In this document: positions 61,762 through 64,000 of the stretch, piece by piece
Numbering within the stretch: position 1 is the first letter of the stretch
Layout of the letters: each line of letters begins with the position of its first letter
From: Pseudomaricurvus alkylphenolicus
GTDB lineage: Bacteria > Pseudomonadota > Gammaproteobacteria > Pseudomonadales > Cellvibrionaceae
Assembly: GCF_011683955.1 (NCBI RefSeq)
Contig: NZ_JAAQPI010000011.1
Coordinates: forward strand, 1-64,000
DNA length: 64,000 bases
Direction of reading: 5' to 3'
Translations under genes and position numbers: made by a program
The notes under the pieces: model-generated
Told to the model about the DNA's origin: nothing
Database searches by the model: none
Seen by the model: only the letters and a program-made list of their open reading frames with translations

Positions 61762-62550
61762 TTACAGGATTGCCAGGCGGCTATTGGGCAAATCGGATAC
61801 CACCATGCAGCCGGGGCTGTGGGTGATGCAGAAGGGGGGCTTGGCTTCCATGATGGCGGCCTGTGGAGTAACACCGCAGGCGGTAAAGACGGGAACTTCG
61901 CCGTCTTTGATGGTGACAGCGTCGCCATAGTCGGGACGGCCTACATCAGGAATACCTATATCTTCCGGGCTGCCAAAGTGTACCGGCGCTCCGTGTACTG
62001 ACGGGAAGCGCGAGCAGATCTGGATCATGCGGATGGCGTCGGCCGGCACGAACGGACGCATGCTGACAACCATGTTGCCTTTGAAGCGACCGGCGGGCTG
62101 GCAGGCGATGTTGGTGTCGTACATGGGGACGTTAACCCCTTCGGCGATGTTGCGAATTTCGAGGCCGTCGGCCTGCAGTGCTTCTTCGAAGGAGAAGGAG
62201 CAGCCAATCAGGAAGGTGACGAGGTCGTCACGCCAGACGTCGGAGATGTCGGTAACTTCCCGGGCGAGTTCGCCGTTTTCCCAGATGCGGTAGCTGGGTA
62301 CGTCGGTGCGGATGTCAAAATCGGGGCCGATGGTGCCGATGTTGGTTTGGCCGGGTTCTGCGGCCATGGCTACAACGGGGCAGGGCTTGGGGTTGAGTTG
62401 GCAGAATTGGAGGAATTCTGCGGCCCAGTCTTTGGGCAGGATTGCGACGTTGCACTGTACATATCCATCGCAGTAACCGGAGGTGTTACCGGTGTGTTCT
62501 CCGCTGCGGATCCGGGCGCGCAGCTCGCTGGGGGTCAGTGGTGCAGACAT
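61762..62550 (-). CDS. DUF1445 (YcsI/UPF0317) protein, D-glutamate cyclase N-terminal homologue
   Basis: The 262-residue protein matches the YcsI family (UPF0317, DUF1445), often called putative hydro-lyase. It has [20 protein letters not shown] at residues 24-43, [20 protein letters not shown] and a C-terminal [18 protein letters not shown]. In mammals DUF1445 is the N-terminal half of DGLUCY, so this and the DUF4392 gene are the two halves of one enzyme encoded separately. It is the first gene of the pxp operon. Confidence 0.9.
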   Translation of the reverse strand: MSAPLTPSELRARIRSGEHTGNTSGYCDGYVQCNVAILPKDWAAEFLQFCQLNPKPCPVVAMAAEPGQTNIGTIGPDFDIRTDVPSYRIWENGELAREVTDISDVWRDDLVTFLIGCSFSFEEALQADGLEIRNIAEGVNVPMYDTNIACQPAGRFKGNMVVSMRPFVPADAIRMIQICSRFPSVHGAPVHFGSPEDIGIPDVGRPDYGDAVTIKDGEVPVFTACGVTPQAAIMEAKPPFCITHSPGCMVVSDLPNSRLAIL

Positions 62551-62640
62551 CTATCATCCTCTCAAGTCGATTCACGGTCGGTCGCGGTCTATTTGGCCGG
62601 CTATTTTCGAGGGCGTCGATGGTGGTGTCCAATTCAGGTT

Positions 62641-62703
62641 TTTGCCCAAATTGATAATTTTCTTTTATCAAGGGTAGTTGTTGGGCGGAAATTTGTCCAA
62701 ATT
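62641..62703. promoter_or_regulatory. Candidate operator region of the DUF1445-pxp operon
   Basis: Two direct copies of TTTGYCCAAATT lie at 62641-62652 and 62692-62703. A perfect seven-base inverted repeat, TTGATAA and TTATCAA, lies at 62651-62671 between them. All are 90-155 bases upstream of the operon's first start codon at 62550. The near-palindromic ATTTGTCCAAAT fits a dimeric regulator. Confidence 0.4.
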
Positions 62704-62836
62704 CTGAGGTTTTTTGTGAGTGGTTGTGGACAGGTTGTTGGTTTTGTTTATCAGTTTTGGGGGTGAGAGCGGGAAAAGAGCTTTCTGTTCGGTGCCATTA
62801 GAGGTTGTTGTGGGGTATCTGGGGAGCTTCTTGTTG

Positions 62837-62996
62837 GGTGCCTCAATCGGTGGCTGGGGGAGTCATTTTCGGAGCTGGTCGGCGGCCCTCCGGGCTTCCC
62901 TCAGTTACGAAAAAGCCAAGCAAACGGCGCTTGTCTTTTTCGTGCCTTCGGCGCTCTCCTTTTACGCTCCGAAAATAACTCCCCCAGCCACCTTGG
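62837..62996 (+). repeat. Structured hairpin element, copy 3
   Basis: It opens with GGTGCCTCAATCG, then a left arm at 62849-62875 that pairs with a right arm at 62966-62992 at 26 of 27 positions. The inner hairpin pairs CGAAAAAG 62908-62915 with CTTTTTCG 62935-62942, and CAAGC 62917-62921 with GCTTG 62929-62933. The arms are 90 bases apart. The right flank differs from copies 1 and 2. It lies between the ODP-like gene and the pxp operon; open frames across it on both strands are not called. Confidence 0.8.
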
Positions 62997-63053
62997 CTTT
63001 TGTGAGGCGTTGGGTGTGGTGCCCTAAAGGTCATGGGGTCAGACTCCTTGGTC

Positions 63054-63788
63054 TTAGGAAACCGCGACTCCCACTTCCAACCCCTCAAACCAATCCAGGA
63101 ACCGCTGAATATTATCCCCTGTAAAAATACGCCCGTGCTGGGGCGCCATGATGTCAATATCCATCTGCCGGACCCGGTTGATCCAATCCAGTTTGGCCCG
63201 GTTGGAGGGCATCCAGCGCTGGTGGAATTTGCGCATCTTGGGGATATGCTGGTCAAAGTTGTCCACTTCCATGGGGGCGTTGATGTCTTCCAGTGCCGCT
63301 CCCACATCACCGCTCATCAGGACCTTGGCGTGGGGATCGTAGATATGGAAGTTGCCGGAGGAGTGCAGGTAGTGAGCGGGCACCATTTCGATTTCGACAC
63401 CGCCGAGGTTGATGACGCCACCGGTGTCGGCAATCGGGTTGTAGGTGATGTTGTTCATGCCGAAGTGGCGAATAAAGCCTTCCCACAGCCAGGGGGAGTG
63501 GAGTGTGGCTTCGGGCAGTGCCTGGTCCCAGAGGCCCAGGGAGGAGATGATGTCCGGGTCCTGGTGGGAGGCGAACAGATCGGTGAGCTCTTCCAGGGAG
63601 ACTTCCCGCAATACCGCGGCAAGCATGGGGGCAAACAGTTCGATGCCACCCGGGTCCATCAGCAGCGCCCGCTGCCCCGCTCGCAGGAGGTATTGGTTGG
63701 TATCGATAATTTTATCGGGCTTGTTGGGGTCGCGCCCAAACATCAGCCACTGGGTTTTGGCGCTGGAGGCGAGTTTGTGCACTTTCAT
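63054..63788 (-). CDS. ODP-type metallo-beta-lactamase-fold diiron protein
   Basis: The ATG at 63788 with GGAAGATTGACACTC upstream gives 244 residues. The fold is that of flavodiiron/ODP proteins. The first metal motif is SHQDPDIISSL near 97-107, then AHYLHSSGNFHIYDP, SGDVGAALED and a final PQHGRIF. ODP proteins bind oxygen at a diiron site without a flavodoxin domain, and in some bacteria act as oxygen sensors for chemotaxis. A partial gene upstream on the same strand may be its partner. Confidence 0.85.
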   Translation of the reverse strand: MKVHKLASSAKTQWLMFGRDPNKPDKIIDTNQYLLRAGQRALLMDPGGIELFAPMLAAVLREVSLEELTDLFASHQDPDIISSLGLWDQALPEATLHSPWLWEGFIRHFGMNNITYNPIADTGGVINLGGVEIEMVPAHYLHSSGNFHIYDPHAKVLMSGDVGAALEDINAPMEVDNFDQHIPKMRKFHQRWMPSNRAKLDWINRVRQMDIDIMAPQHGRIFTGDNIQRFLDWFEGLEVGVAVS

Positions 63789-63803
63789 GAGTGTCAATCT
63801 TCC

Positions 63804-64000
63804 TTAATAGTGGTGGTGCAGGTCGTCGGTGGCTTCCACCAGCAGCTGCTGGGCGGACTGCAGGTGTTGTTTGATTTGGTCCGCGGCGTTGGCAATGTTG
63901 GTGGCGATCACTTCGAGCTGCGGTTTAAAGCTGCCCGCCTGGGAGGCTTCCACCTTGGAGGTGCTGGAGATGATGGCCGCCGCTCGAATTTGCTGTTGGG
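63804..64000 (-). CDS. C-terminal part of a gene cut by the window edge
   Basis: The minus strand is open from the window end to a TAA at 63804-63806, giving 64 residues. They are helical and rich in Gln and Ala (KQHLQSAQQLLVEATDDLHH, ATNIANAADQI), with a pattern like the signalling helix bundle of chemotaxis receptors or similar coiled coils. The stop is 15 bases before the ODP start, so the two genes are cotranscribed. Assignment needs the missing N terminus. Confidence 0.6.
   Translation of the reverse strand, partial: QQQIRAAAIISSTSKVEASQAGSFKPQLEVIATNIANAADQIKQHLQSAQQLLVEATDDLHHHY

Noticed and set aside
62720-63310. Longer open frames on both strands (134 and 155 codons) at 62.7-63.3 kb
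   Set aside because: They run through the third hairpin element and, on the minus strand, into the ODP gene in another frame. No family similarity or start signal.

Overview
The window looks like chromosomal DNA of a marine-type gammaproteobacterium, most likely Cellvibrionales or a close relative. The grounds are two large TonB-dependent receptors, a FecI/FecR pair, a glnA-ntrB-ntrC nitrogen block, many GGDEF/EAL and sensor proteins, and a mid-range GC content judged by eye. I see no tRNA, rRNA, CRISPR array, prophage or transposase gene. Most of the DNA is ordinary housekeeping or accessory chromosome, packed with short intergenic gaps.

Layout. 1-9.5 kb: small accessory genes (cupin, zinc-ribbon membrane peptidase-like protein, GNAT, fatty acid desaturase, PaaX-like regulator, monooxygenase-fold protein, CHASE hybrid histidine kinase with a VOC protein, POT peptide transporter). 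9.7-19.5 kb: a TPR/transglutaminase-like lipoprotein, a three-gene peptidase/amidohydrolase operon, a secreted DUF4329 protein with a JAMM-like motif, and a membrane-bound CadC-like regulator. 19.5-20.8 kb: an AT-richer patch with two unrecognised small proteins. 20.8-29.5 kb: two TonB receptors and a FecI/FecR signalling pair. 29.6-37 kb: thioesterase, ntrC, ntrB, a DUF4124 protein, glnA under a sigma-54/NtrC promoter, and thiI. 37-47 kb: GGDEF/EAL protein, typA, a PstS-OmpA fusion, a periplasmic-binding diguanylate cyclase, and a two-sensor lytic transglycosylase. 47-53.6 kb: ABC ATPase, serA, FAA hydrolase, AraC regulator, rpiA, ilvA. 53.6-55 kb: repeats and two small unknown genes. 55-62.6 kb: a D-amino-acid cluster. 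63-64 kb: an ODP-type metallo-beta-lactamase-fold protein and a partial gene.

The most interesting block is 55.1-62.6 kb. All genes are on the minus strand: DUF1445, pxpA, pxpB, pxpC, DUF4392, a LysR regulator, a D-amino-acid aminotransferase and alanine racemase. DUF1445 and DUF4392 are the two halves of the mammalian D-glutamate cyclase DGLUCY, here encoded as separate genes on either side of the 5-oxoprolinase genes. Read together the genes could carry L-Ala to D-Ala, D-Ala to D-Glu, D-Glu to 5-oxoproline and 5-oxoproline to glutamate.

The second notable item is a dispersed element of about 165 bp present three times in the same orientation (10.9, 53.7 and 62.8 kb). Its stem arms differ in sequence between copies but stay complementary within each copy, so the fold rather than the sequence is conserved. 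A separate short palindrome family (41.5-41.7, 53.6 and 56.3-56.4 kb) occurs twice as inverted pairs.
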